DNA of 64,000 nucleotides, from positions 186,001 through 250,000 of the forward strand of contig NC_070568.1 in NCBI RefSeq assembly GCF_026914185.1, written 5' to 3'. The translations under genes and the position numbers were made by a program. The notes under the pieces were generated by a model. That model saw only the letters and a program-made list of their open reading frames with translations. It was not told the DNA's origin and did not search any database. The DNA is from Puccinia triticina. Taxonomy: Eukaryota > Basidiomycota > Pucciniomycetes > Pucciniales > Pucciniaceae. This document shows positions 43,230-53,805 of the stretch, in pieces; within the stretch, counting starts at the first letter, position 1, and the number at the start of each line of letters is the position of its first letter.

Positions 43230-43713
43230 TTGATCGTCAAAAGTCGGGCTGGACTCGGTGGGAGGTGGAGTTGCTGTTGGCCGCAGATGGGAGGCACAAG
43301 TCCCTTGTTGCCCTGGGTCATCCGGAGTACATAATCAAGCCGGACTGGAAGTTCGAGCCGGGGTGGTTGTCATCAAATCAGCCCTATTTAGCCCTAATAT
43401 CCCAATGAGCTGCGTTCGTGTCGGTTCCACCGGCAATGCAGGGGCAGCCGTGGGTTCCCCGTTGTTGAGAACGACAGGGAATCCACGGCTGCCCCTGCAT
43501 GTTGTGTTCTCGTGGGATCCACCGCGATCCCACAGGCAGCTGTGGAATCCTTGTGATTCTTGACGTGGAAATCCCAGGTGGGTGGAGACAACGGGAAAGC
43601 CCGTCGTCTCCACGCATTTTCCACGGGAGGGTGGAGACGACGGGGGGAGCAGTGAAATCCACGTGGATTTCACAGAGCCGGTGATCCCGTCGTCTCCACA
43701 AACGCGCGGGCCA
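43230..43713. repeat. GC-rich palindrome-dense repeat, copy b
   Basis: A 66-bp hairpin around 43434-43500 pairs ATGCAGGGGCAGCCGTGG with CCACGGCTGCCCCTGCAT. Several further copies of CCGTCGTCTCCAC and its complement follow to 43700. Composition is like 41872-42330. The hairpin element at 43722 is inserted right next to it. Confidence 0.7.
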
Positions 43714-43721
43714 GGAAGCAC

Positions 43722-44349
43722 CGAGCTTAACTAAGCCTCTCCGAGGAGGCGCAAAGCGTCTCCAAAGGAGAGGCTTAGGACTAATGTCCCATATTTGGCC
43801 TGAGGCTGACGGGTTTTTTCAATGAAAATGTGCGATTTTGTGTTTACAACTCTCCTACAACTTGGTATCACCTCATAATCCAAATCCCAGTTGGCCATGT
43901 CTAGCCCTTGATCTCAGCTGTCTTGTACATGTTTTTTCAAGTAAATTCATCAAGAACTGGCCGCTCAGCAGCCATTCTTGTAAGGGCATTTTCTGAGCAA
44001 TGTGACAGACCCGCCGGGCCATTTGCAGGTCAAGTACAGACACTTTCTCACGGTTTCAGCCTTGCAAGGCCTTGCAAGCCATGCTTTTACAACAATTTTT
44101 CTTTCAAGGGATGGGGGTAGGTGTTGTGTTAAACACACCAGAATATGTAGAAAGAAAATCTGATTCTAATGATGCCAGAGGCTGTGAAGAAATCCAATGA
44201 GTATACGGTGATATGGGGGATATAAGGAATTTTTAGATGTTTGGCTGGGCAGCCTCAGGCCAAATATCGGACATTAGGCACAAGTCCCTCCCGCAAGCGG
44301 GAGGGTGCTCGCGCCCCGCGAGCACAGGGAGGGACTTGTGTTAAGTTCG
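43722..44349. mobile_element. 628-bp element with branched-hairpin ends
   Basis: The terminal inverted repeats begin CGAGCTTAAC (left) and CGAACTTAAC (right, read inward) and extend inward through ATTTGGCCTGAGGCTG (about 43788-43803 and 44248-44263). GGAAGCACC stands just outside both ends (43714-43722 and 44351-44359), an 8-9-bp duplication. Within each TIR is a long hairpin, TAAGCCTCTCC...GGAGAGGCTTA (43732-43775) on the left. On the right is ACAAGTCCCTCCC...GGGAGGGACTTGT (44280-44340), which itself contains two perfect smaller hairpins. It has no ORF. It is the same type of end as the element at 50288-52360. Confidence 0.75.
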
Positions 44350-44359
44350 AGGAAGCACC

Positions 44360-44972
44360 CCCGCCGTGTAATCCCTAGGCCCCAATGCGGATGCTCTGAG
44401 TGTCCCAACTCACCCTGGGAGCTTGGGTTGTTCATTCCGTCAAAGATCCGGTGGAATCCGGCCGGACAGGATATTACCAGGGTCGGGGTGCGAGATAGGT
44501 CAAATCCGGCTCCGGGGCACCGTATTGGAACATGTTGACTGATCACGGGTATGATTTTAAGAAGATGGAGATGTGTTTGAAATCTAGTACAGAGTACATA
44601 TTGCTAACACCTGCTAACACTCAGTAACACTCGGTTTGAGGCGACATCTTCACTTATAACATGACGTAATAATAATATGACCGAAAGATATTGGATATGC
44701 ACACATAGTAAGCAAGCTCCCCCGGTTGCATGTTCCAGAAACTCTCCTGATCCAGAGACGTGGTTTCGGAGAATGGGCCTACGTTTCGATTCTAGTATAA
44801 AGTACACTGATATGGAGGATGTCAAATCTTACAATGAAAACAACACGCTTGTAATGAAAACTGAACGAAACTATAGGATAGCTTTGATACTTTGACTTGA
44901 AAGTGCTTGGGAATGATAAATTGATACAGGCCTCCAGGAAGTTGACGTAACAAGCAAAGAGGGCCGATGACA
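44360..44972. other. 3' flank of the DUF89 gene; no gene supported
   Basis: No convincing coding or repeat signal. The ORFs here overlap on several frames and lack domains. Confidence 0.4.
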
Positions 44973-47074
44973 TCATGAGAATTGGACGGGCTGGCCAGGC
45001 TGCCCTGCAGACAACAACACAACGGCATATTTGCCACTGATCTTCCAGCCTGGTTCTTCCTTGTCTAAGCGAGAGGCATCAGCGTCGGTAATTCCTACAA
45101 CTACATCTGACTTGATTGTCCTGAGGCTGGCAACCGGCGGGGCGCCGGCCTCGGAAGCCAAAGGCCCGATGGCCACGTCGAACGGAGTTGCCACGGGGGC
45201 GTGGCAATCGTAAGTCAATTTGCGATGATTCAAGTCCCCCTTGAAAATAACTAAGTCCGACTCGGAGAGGTGGAGAAAGAGATCAGGAGCCTCGTTTTTC
45301 AAATCCCAGACTACAAAACAAATCGACTTCAGCGCAATGAGCGTACACATGAGCTTGGCAGTACATACAAGTGTATCCTGTGCACCAAAAGGGATGCTGC
45401 TCATATATCCATTTTCCTTCCTTCTCGTATTGCTAATTGATAAGTTGACCACAGAAAAACAATACACTTAGAGGGCCGCTTGCGGTTGGAATGACGACCA
45501 GTAGCTCAAACTAACCTTCCATCTGTCCCCGAGTCTCTTGAGACTAGCCAGTTCGTCCTCAGTCCTATCAGTAAACAGATGTCCATACACCATGGAGTTT
45601 AAGAGCCAGCTCCAATCCTGTCTGGTCACGTCGGAAACTGAACCATAAATGAAGACCTTGATGGTCAACGACGCGTTTTAGGAAAATGCTAGTATGACTC
45701 ACGTACCAAACCAAGCAAATCGCTTGCCATGGAACCTCACTTGGTTCACCAAGCCAGATTGTAGGAGGAAGTCTGCGTAAACACAATCGCAGTATAGCTC
45801 GAATCCGGCATTGTCAAGGACGAAATCAACTCTTCCACCCTTAAGTTGGGAGAAATGTTCCCACAATTTGAGGAGATCGTTGCCTAAGATATTCTTTTCG
45901 CTGTCTGCTAGATGAGCCCCGCCGGTCGATTGTAACTTCTTGATATCATCTTCGGTCATCTGGAGAAGAAGTGTAATGTAAATCAGCAGTGAGCCATACT
46001 TACGCAGACAAAACAAATCGAACAAAGACAAAGGTGACCTGCATTGATCAAAAGAGAAAGATCGGTTGCGTTTCCCCAAAGACAGACTTGAGTCAACTCC
46101 ATAAACAACAATTTGAGTTGCTCTTGCTTGGCTTGGCCTTCTGCTTGGATCATCTTGGGTGGGTCCGCAAACCGGGTGGATAATTCGAATACCGCATCTC
46201 CCGATCTTGAAAAAGTGTCTGATTTTTGACGAAAGAATACATCACTGTAATAGTCGGCAGAGGCTGTAAGCTTGCTGCGAAAGCCCCGTTTGTTTGCAAA
46301 CCGTGGTGGAGATGCAGACTACTGACTATGAGCCCCAGTACTTGGACATGCTGAAGCACTCGTGTAACCGGCGGTACTTGTAAGCCTCGGCAAACAACCA
46401 GGGCGCGTTCATGAAATCTTTCCCGCGAAAGTATCTGGCAATCTCCTTGTTCCACAAAGAGATATCACCTTCGCCGTCATCGATTATGGGGCGTAATTTA
46501 GCCTAAGGGCCCGAGGGAGACGGGGTGGCGGATGAGTATGTAATGGATAGGCTACACGATGGTCTGCACAAAGGGATGGGGGTTGACTGACGTTCTGATG
46601 AAGATCGTCCATGAGGTTCTCCATACGCTCGATGCAACTAACCAGGTCAACAATACGGTCTTCTTCGGTCTCTTGATTGAGAGTCTGGACGGTATCGTCG
46701 ATCGCTTTACCCAGGATGGTGGGTAAACGCTGGCCCATGGTGGCATGAGCAAAGGAGTACTCTAATGAAGTCGGCAAGAAAGATCAGGGTCAGAAGGGCT
46801 GAAGAAGGTCTTGCCAAGATAGCAGTGCGCGTTTACCATGATAACCTCGGTACGCCGGCCAAGGTGGATTGTTGGGATCGACACGAGAGGGGGTACGCGG
46901 GAACTGGGGGGAGGGGGGTACCAAGAGAGAAGACAATCAACATCCGAGAGATCCAAGTCAATCGGGCGAGGAAGAACCCACTTGGCCTTGGCCGAACCCG
47001 GCCTGCTTGGGTGGCAGAGACCCCAAGTTGAGCAGGGTCCGCTGGGGGGGATTAGAGCTGGGCAAGTCGGACAT
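44973..47074 (-). CDS. DUF89/ARMT1-like damage-control phosphatase
   Basis: DUF89 proteins are metal-dependent phosphatases that remove damaged or excess phosphorylated metabolites such as sugar phosphates. The minus-strand gene starts at ATG 47072-47074, with at least seven exons and a stop at 44973-44975. In order: PRTPSRVDPNNPPWPAYRGY and EYSFAHATMGQRLPTIL (N-terminal helices), a helical region, WNKEIARYFRGKDFMNAPWL (46330-46450) and PPKMIQAEGQAKQEQLKLL. Then RVDFVLDNAGFELYCD (metal-site Asp-Asn, about 45810-45840) and ADFLLQSGLVNQVRFHGK follow. The last part holds DLVIFKGDLNHRKLTYD (second metal-site region), LRTIKSDVVVGI and GWKISGKYAVV at the C-terminus. All landmark DUF89 motifs are present. 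PEX14 follows 780 bp upstream in the same orientation. Confidence 0.85.
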
Positions 47075-47854
47075 ACTCGCAGGTGGGGAACGCGCTCGGA
47101 TGAAAGTATCTAGTCAGCTCTAATGAATAAATATGTTGTTTCTTGAGGGAGGGGCGGGGGGAAGAGAGACGGAGGGGTTTCAGTCTTATGTATGGTCTGG
47201 AGGACTCGGGGCGACTGGGACTGCACAACTCCGGGGTGGTCTTCTGGAGAGACGATGATCTCATCGGGTGAGGGGTGATTGGCGATCGATCGAGCGATCG
47301 ATCGGATTAGGGAATAAACTGAAATAAGCTTTTAATTAAACAAAAAAAAAAGAACAAGAAACACCGCAATCGATTTCAACACAGATATCATACACCGCCT
47401 TGGCCCTTGTCCAGACGGACTTGCATCTTGGACAAAAGCTTTATCCAGCTTTCGGCGTATCTACATTACATATTTATGTACCTCTTATCACAACAGATAC
47501 CGGGAATAGTTGGCAAGCTCATTTTCAGCCAGCCAGCGCTGTATCTAGGGCTGCACAAACCATCGTCGGGCTGACTGATTCCGTATCCTACCTGCTTTCT
47601 CAACCAAAAATCAAACAGTAATAATTGGGCAATCAAAGGAACCACTTGACTTTGTCCGTTCAGAAGTACCACCAAAAGCGGAAATTGACGCTGCTGGTAG
47701 ATTATATGAAAACAAAATGGAAATGGAAAACGTTTTATGCGGCTGACACTTTTATTAAGGGGTGAGGCTCAAAGTCAAGCATGGTAAGTTAATCTTAGTA
47801 CATCCGGCCATCTACTTAGTCAGACCGGTTCAACAGTCGTTAGAGATACAAGTC
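47075..47854. other. Intergenic region between DUF89 and PEX14 genes
   Basis: It holds the presumed DUF89 promoter and the PEX14 3' flank. A dense run of GATCGATCG palindromes lies at about 47281-47304. No gene is supported. Confidence 0.5.
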
Positions 47855-49219
47855 CTAGCTCAGAAGACCATCTACTGGAGCCTTGACCGACTCAGTATGA
47901 GACTGATTCTTATCATCTGTTGTATATTTACTATTGATAATGTGGCCCTCATCATCATCCACCAAGCTCTGCCGACTACTACTGAGTTCCGGTGTCGCCG
48001 CCCCTGATCGGTTGGGATCATCCAGGTTCACTGTCGCGTTTCCATTGCTGTAGCTAAGCGTCTTGGTCTGGGGAGACGACCCAGATGCTGAGGGTGTCGT
48101 AGTCGAGCCAGAGATAGGATCCCCATTGGCAGTCTGGCTAGTCGGGGTGGTGTTGTATCCGGAGGCTAGCTGCCATGCAGGAATTCCAACGGGTCGGGTC
48201 GTATTGAATTTAGAGAGCGAGTTGGCTTGAGGCTGGATGCCGAATGAGTTCAGCCCTGTTCCGTTCTGGGGCGAGCGAGACGAGATCCCATTGGTTGGAG
48301 ATCCTGGAAGGTTCGAGGAACCTACAGGCCGGGCAGTCATCATAATCGATTTCAGCGACTTGAGCTCCGTTTGCAAATCAACGATAGCAGCTGTCTGCGC
48401 TTCTTTATTCGATTGGATCATCTGTAAAAAAAAAAAAAAGATCAGCCAAGCCAAAGCCAGTTAGTCCACTGTTTCTTGATCTGGGTGTTGATGAGAGTGA
48501 GCTAGGTATAGCAAACCTGTTGAACAGATGTCCGCAGCCCTTCGACCTCCTGTTGAACGCTATGTAGCTCTTGATCTCTCTGAATTTCCCCTGACAAGCA
48601 TTCCTCGACTGCCGATTCAACCTCCTTCATCGCTAGACCGAGCTTCTCCGCCTGTTCCGTCATTTCCTTCTTCACAATCTCCGTATCGGATTGGATCGTC
48701 TGCAAGATCCCAGTGACTTCATCGTATTTCTGTTCAAGTCTAGCTTGTGCCTCTTCGAGCTCTGTTTGTGTCGGAGGTTTCAAAGCCGGAATGAGAAATT
48801 TCTGGTCGAGTTGGATAGAAAAGAAAAATCAAGTCAAGCAGTCAGTTCCTTGCAAAATTCTCCCCCGAGCGGAAGCTTGGGCTTCAAGGTGGGCGAGAAG
48901 TCGAATATATGGAGATGCTTACTTTCGCAAGGTTGATGAGTAAGTAGCCCACACCACCACCAATCACAGTCATCACAAACCAATCTCGCCAGTCTGTAGC
49001 ATCACGATCAGCTTGATAGGGTCCCCGATATCCAGCAGCGAATGCGTTTTGGGTTGTACCGAGACTCGAAGCACGCCGGAGGGCTTCCTCAATTTCAGAA
49101 GAAGTTAGGCCTTTGGATTCTAGAAAGGCAATCCGCTTGGCGAGCGGTGAGCTTGCTACCGTGGGGTCCTGGAGGAAGCCAACGGCGGAAGATATCAGCG
49201 AGTCTCGGTTCGAAGCCAT
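47855..49219 (-). CDS. PEX14: Peroxin-14, peroxisomal docking protein
   Basis: Pex14 docks the Pex5 receptor with its PTS1 cargo at the peroxisomal membrane. Three minus-strand exons join in phase 0: 48923-49219 (ATG at 49217-49219), 48517-48801 and 47855-48421, giving about 382 residues. Residues 1-50 are the Pex14 N-terminal domain (LISSAVGFLQDPTVASSPLA, then RIAFLESKGLTSSEIEEALR), which binds WxxxF motifs of Pex5. Residues about 83-98 are a hydrophobic membrane segment (WFVMTVIGGGVGYLLINLA). A coiled coil occupies exon 2 (TELEEAQARLEQKYDEV...), and a Ser/Asn/Thr-rich tail exon 3. Length and order match fungal Pex14. It is divergent to OST4, with 403 bp between starts. Confidence 0.93.
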
Positions 49220-49622
49220 CGTAACGATCGGTGATTGTGAATCGAGTTGGAGGTCGTTCAGTAGGATTCGATGCCAGCTTTCCAGCTCGGTTTGCACATC
49301 TGAACTTTCATACCCCGCTGCAGGTCCAGGCTGCGGAGCTGGTCAGATACAGAGACTATCCGACGGCCCGTCGGATCAGCTTGTCCGACTTGCACGTCAT
49401 CCCTCGCCTGATGCTGTAATCTTCGAGACACATCATCGGGATTTCACCCAAGCAAACTCACTCGGCTGCACCAGACCTATAAGGGCCGGCGATTCGACAA
49501 CTCCAAGCATCAGCTATTTTGTGAGTCCTCCAGCTATCTTACACCGTTGAAGGCACACATATTAAACATTGGATCTTCTTCGTTTCCATAGATTGTTGTT
49601 CGATCGACACGATCATTCAAAA
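49220..49622. promoter_or_regulatory. Shared upstream region of PEX14 and OST4
   Basis: The two start codons face away from each other across 403 bp, so promoters of both genes must lie here. I see no clear TATA box. Plus-strand frames through it are mirror images of coding-like composition and are not supported. Confidence 0.45.
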
Positions 49623-49869
49623 ATGATCAGCGATACAACGCTGATGTCGATTTCTAACACATTGGGTGTCCTATCCGTTTTCTTCATCATCATCTACCAG
49701 GTCAGTCTTCCTGATAGCCTTCGATGTTTACTTCTACAATTTCGGAACTGATAGACTGATTGATTTCGGCCACATTGCGCGTGATCTTAAGTTCTTTGAG
49801 GTGAACGCCCGAAGGACTGTTGAACTTGGACGAGCTCGATATGCTTCTCGGAAAGAACTTGTCGGATGA
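49623..49869 (+). CDS. OST4: OST4, oligosaccharyltransferase subunit
   Basis: Ost4 is a tiny ER membrane protein that stabilises the Stt3-containing oligosaccharyltransferase complex for N-glycosylation. Exon 1 is 49623-49700 and exon 2 is 49792-49869, with a 91-nt GT-AG intron in phase 0, giving 51 residues. The start MISDTTLMSISNTLG then VLSVFFIIIYQ matches the Ost4 pattern MISDxxLxxxxNxLG followed by a single membrane helix, and exon 2 begins FFEVNARR as in other Ost4 proteins. Fungal Ost4 is 36-60 residues, so the length is normal. The gene is easily missed by ORF finding. Repeat DNA begins just after its stop. Confidence 0.88.
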
Positions 49870-49879
49870 TTTTGGAAGG

Positions 49880-50263
49880 GCCAACCTTTATGCACTCCCA
49901 AGAAACAACACCATTTTTGATGTGCACTCCAAAATAGTTGGAGTGTATACCGATGGACTCCAAAAAATTGAAGCTTGGGCAAAAATTGATCTCCAGTGGC
50001 CGGAAGAATTTTTTTCGTTAATACAAAAAAAAATCATAACTCAAATAGCAGCACACTTCACTGCTTGTAAATTTGGGAGCTCATGGGGATGTGTCCTGTC
50101 AGAATGATTATGAATAGAAAAAGACAGTTCAATTGCATCATATAAGGTCAGCCTTTATGCACACCAAAAATCTATTGCTGCACACTGTCACCAACAAATC
50201 AAAGTTGAGAGAAATCTAGGAGTGCACAAACTTGGAGTAGATCACCACACACTAAGTTTCTTA
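49880..50263. repeat. Left part of a repeat with GTGCACTCCA motifs, split by the Harbinger element
   Basis: The motifs GTGCACTCC and GGAGTGTA recur (49923, 49942, 50219). The stretch right of the Harbinger element (58101-58200) has the same motifs, including TTTGTGCACTCCAAAATA against GATGTGCACTCCAAAATA here. Both sides carry the TTA next to the Harbinger ends, so they look like one older repeat that was interrupted. Confidence 0.55.
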
Positions 50264-50449
50264 AGCCCGTTTGGAGCCAATATAATTCTAACTTAACTAA
50301 GTCCCTCTCTATGTGGAGGGGGGACGCTGTCCCACAGGGACCCTCCGAAGGAGGGACTTATGCGCTGTGGTGTGCCAAATGTGTTTCAAGTATCAAATCA
50401 CATAAAGTCACAGTTTACTATTGAGAAGGAGACATATTTCTAGATGTAT

Positions 50450-51651
50450 TATTGCATAATTGGATTCTACAGGTCATTTAACCCTTAGTCACTCACTGGA
50501 ACCACTAGGCTAGCTGCACTCAGTCAAAAGTTACTAGTATTATACTGTGTTCATAAGCATAATTACATACTGTAGAGATATTTTGATAGTACATATTATA
50601 GAATTAGACTCAAGGACATATTTATAGTGTATGTAGTGGCGTGGTTTGGCTCTGCCCATGGCATGGTTCCACCTGTGGACAACTCAATGATTGTTGTTTG
50701 GCTCCACCCACGCACCATGGCATGGTTCCACCTGTGGACACCTCCAGGGTTGTTGTTTGGCTCCACCCACGTACCACAGCATGGCTCCACCTGTGAACAC
50801 CTCCATAATTGTGTAGGCTCCATGGACACCACCACGTGGACACCACATGGACACCACTACCACAACCACGTGGACACCATATGGGCACCACCACCACAAC
50901 CACGTGGATACCATCACCACATGGACACCTGTATGGTGGTCACACCAGCAAAAATTCCTCACAAGGATCCCCACCAGCAAAAATCCCTCACATTTTACTA
51001 TAAAAGGAGGACCTTTCCCCTCCTCAGTTTGAGCATGCCACTCAGGCAATCCTAACCAGAACACACATCTCACTCAGAGTTACAAGCCTCATCCACATAA
51101 ATCCAGCAGTGTGATCTCAATCAAGTTGCCCATCAACATCTTTCATGCCTCAGAGTAGTTCTAAGTAGTCAAGTAGCTAGCATCACCCACTTGTGCTCTT
51201 AACAAGTCAAAGTGATCTTAACCCATTGTGCTCTTAACTGAAGGTTAAGGAAGAGGGCAAAGACACTTTGAATAGTTCACATATAACATCAGTTCTCTCA
51301 GAAGTCTTGTATCAGTTTATCTCCACTTTCATATCATAAACATATCAAACCACATAAAACATATCTTATGTTGAGACTCATTTCCATTATCTGACTCAAG
51401 GCTGCTGTAAACCACTCTAACTCCATTCCCCATACAAAATCCACTTTCTGCTGAATTCAAGTTTGATCTAGGTCTGATAAGAGACTGCTGCACATAGTTT
51501 TCTCTATCATTAGTTTGCCACAACAATAAATAAACTTGTTGTGATAGCTCTTGTGTAGTATCATAGAGGGGCAGGTCTTTCAAACCACCCGTAACAGTTG
51601 TAATAGCTTCTTACATCTTTGAAATATTACAACTGGTATTTCCCCCTCGCA
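50450..51651 (+). repeat. Solo LTR inside the hairpin-ended element
   Basis: A plus-strand CTATAAAAGGAGGACC box lies at about 50999-51014 and the block closes TTTCCCCCTCGCA at 51651. The stretch GGGGCAGGTCTTTCAAACCACCCGTA (near 51572-51595) is repeated, inverted, in the solo LTR at about 2630-2660, so the two belong to one LTR family. Upstream of the TATA are CCACCACGTGGACACC-type tandem motifs (50630-50940). No internal retroelement genes follow. The 5' edge was not fixed. Confidence 0.6.
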
Positions 51652-51659
51652 GAACTGCC

Positions 51660-52294
51660 ACCTGTCCCAAAGGAGTTCTCACAGCGCTAAGTCACTTGGC
51701 TTGCGTATGAGGATTAGGAAAAAGTGGCTTTTTTTTTGAAGCTCTCTACAGCTACCCTCACGCCCTCGGCAGTTACCAAGTTGCCCACCAAAATAAGCGG
51801 CTTATCTGGGAGAATCAAGCCGTGCGCTTCATGATGTTGGAAATGCTCAGCAGGTCCTCCCAGCTGACTCTTTTTGATTGCAAGCAACATTTGGCTTTTT
51901 CATGTTCAGTCTGTATCATCCACCACATCTGGCACTCTGACTCGACATCAACTGCATAGAATACAGCTGGTGAAATCAGAAGCTTGCACCATAATAACAG
52001 ACCCAAACACCATGGTATTTGTGTATTGTTTGATGCAGTGCCAATGCATGGAAGACGCTGGACTACAGGCAGATGCCATAACACATATTCCAGATGGGCA
52101 CAAAACTTCATGGCAGCATTGTGACCCAACCTTGAGAGCTGAAGGGAAGCGGTCAAGGTGAGCAGATGCGCACAAGTGAGGCCATCATTTAAGTCAAAAC
52201 AAGGAAGCAAAATGTTCAGAAAAGCATGAGTAGGTTGAGTTTTAAAATTTTCCCCAGCCATTTGCTTAATCCTCACAGGCCGCGGGGGTGACAT
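51660..52294 (-). pseudogene. Decayed coding stretch in the hairpin-ended element
   Basis: The minus-strand frame 51815-52294 reads MAGENFKTQPTHAFLNILLP through SWEDLLSISNIMKRTA, and the sense continues after a frameshift as HGLILPDKPLILVGNLVTAE then GVRVAV. It is probably remains of a protein encoded by this or a related element. I do not recognise a catalytic domain. Confidence 0.4.
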
Positions 52295-52530
52295 AGCCCG
52301 TAAGTCCCTCCTTCAGAGGTCGCTTTGCTCCCCCAAGGAGGAGGGACTTAGCTAAGTTAGATATAATTAGTGATATATTTCACAAATATTTCACAATTAT
52401 ATCAGTGAAATGCCGGTGGTGTTTGGCCAACCAGTATGTAGATTCCTCCGTACTCCTTGATATATTGGCCCTTGATATATCAGCACCTTCCCAACACCTT
52501 CAGACCAACACCCCACACCTTCACATCATC

Positions 52531-53717
52531 AATGGACAACAACCTACATCCACCCAATCCAACTCAACTTGAAGAAGGAGACACCAAGCAATCACTGCGC
52601 ACTCCTATCAATCGGGGCCGCAGAAGAGGCCGTCCTAGAGGATCGCGTGCCAGAGGAGTTATTTGGCACACCGGTAATCGTGCAGCTACCATTTGAGCAC
52701 TCCAGCAATCAAACAATTCACCGCAAGGATCTCAAGCAAGCAGCATACTTGATTCCAGACCGCTTGATGAAGATGATCGGTTGCTTACAACTCAAACGGC
52801 CACCCAGCAAGGCCCCAAAAAATTACGCTGGACCGGACCGATGGAGTTCATGATGTTAGAGCTCTACGTCCAAGAGGTAGAGAAATGAAAACGGTCAGAT
52901 AACGGTTTTCAAAACACTTCTCACCGCAACGTGGCCCAACAGCTGAGGGAAGCATTCCCAGCAACCAAGCACCTACTTGACTACACCAAGTGCAAAGCCA
53001 AACTTAACCAGTCCTTCAAACGCGAGTACAATTCTTTTGTTGCATGTAAAGAAGCCAGCAGATTTGGCTGGGATGAGACTATGTGTGAAGTCACTGCTTC
53101 CAATGAGTTTTTGGAGAGATATGTTGCTGTAGGTGATTCTATTTGCTCATCTCATTTTTCTCTCTCCATTTTTTAAGTGCTGTTTTTTCTTTGTTGTATA
53201 GGCACATCTGATTGCGAGGAAATTCTGGGGAGTCCCATATCCGGAGTATCGGAACCTAGACAACATCTTTGGCACTTTTTTGGCTACTGGTGAATCAGCT
53301 TGCTTGCTCTCACAACGCTTGAAACCTCAGTCCCAACCGGCCGATCCAGACACTTCCGGTGAAATCATTTGTCAAAACAGCCCATCAAACAGCCCAACCA
53401 ACTACATTTCACACAGTCACACTAAGCAAGACTCGATTGCAACAGCTATTCATGGTTTGGTTGGCTACATGAATAATCAACGCAAACAGCACTCTCAACG
53501 ACTCGAACAAAGGCAAGTGGCTGTTACAACTCATCTTCAGGATGTGATGGCGTTGTATCAGGAGGTCAATGCACCCAAAGCAAGTCAAATGGAGCAATTG
53601 GATGCTTTTGCGGTATTCCGAGATGACACAAACGCTCAAATGTTTGTCAGCATCCTCGATAAAGACCTCAGAGCCCAATGGCTTGATCAGCAGATTGATC
53701 ATTTGTGCGGCCTTTGA
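52531..53717 (+). pseudogene. Harbinger Myb/SANT-like DNA-binding protein
   Basis: PIF/Harbinger elements carry a second gene whose Myb/SANT-like product helps the transposase enter the nucleus and bind the ends. The plus-strand frame starts MDNNLHPPNPTQLEEGD, followed by an AT-hook-like GRRRGRPRGSR. After unresolved joints the SANT-like domain reads RWTGPMEFMMLELYVQEVEK, then AQQLREAFPATK, KCKAKLNQSFKREYNSFVAC and FGWDETMCEVTASNEFLERY. A GT-AG intron (about 53129-53202) joins to FWGVPYPEYRNLDNIFGTFL and a Gln-rich tail ending at 53717. An in-frame TGA (52886-52888) sits inside the domain, so this copy is probably non-functional. Confidence 0.7.
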
Positions 53718-53805
53718 TTTTCCCAAATCAATCTCTTTGCTTGTCTTTCTATCAAAACATGCCAATCTCTTTTACTCATCTATCAAAACATGCTGCTGAA
53801 ACACA

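Larger units (their letters stand above)
50288..52360. mobile_element. hAT-like element with hairpin ends, nested in Harbinger
   Basis: ATATAATT flanks it exactly on both sides (50280-50287 and 52361-52368). The TIRs read CTAACTTAACTAAGTCCCTC at the left and CTAACTTAGCTAAGTCCCTC from the right. Directly inside each TIR is a hairpin: AAGTCCCTC...GAGGGACTT at 50300-50361, and TAAGTCCCTCC...GGAGGGACTTA at 52302-52351. The 2073 bp contain a solo LTR (about 50450-51651) and a decayed minus-strand coding stretch. The 8-bp duplication suggests hAT. It shares the end design with 43722-44349. Confidence 0.85.

Noticed and set aside
50264..50300. First taken as the end of a small MITE paired with the hairpin at 52300
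   Set aside because: Target duplications show two different elements: the TTA/GTTTGGAGCC end pairs with 58100, and the hairpin end pairs with 52360.
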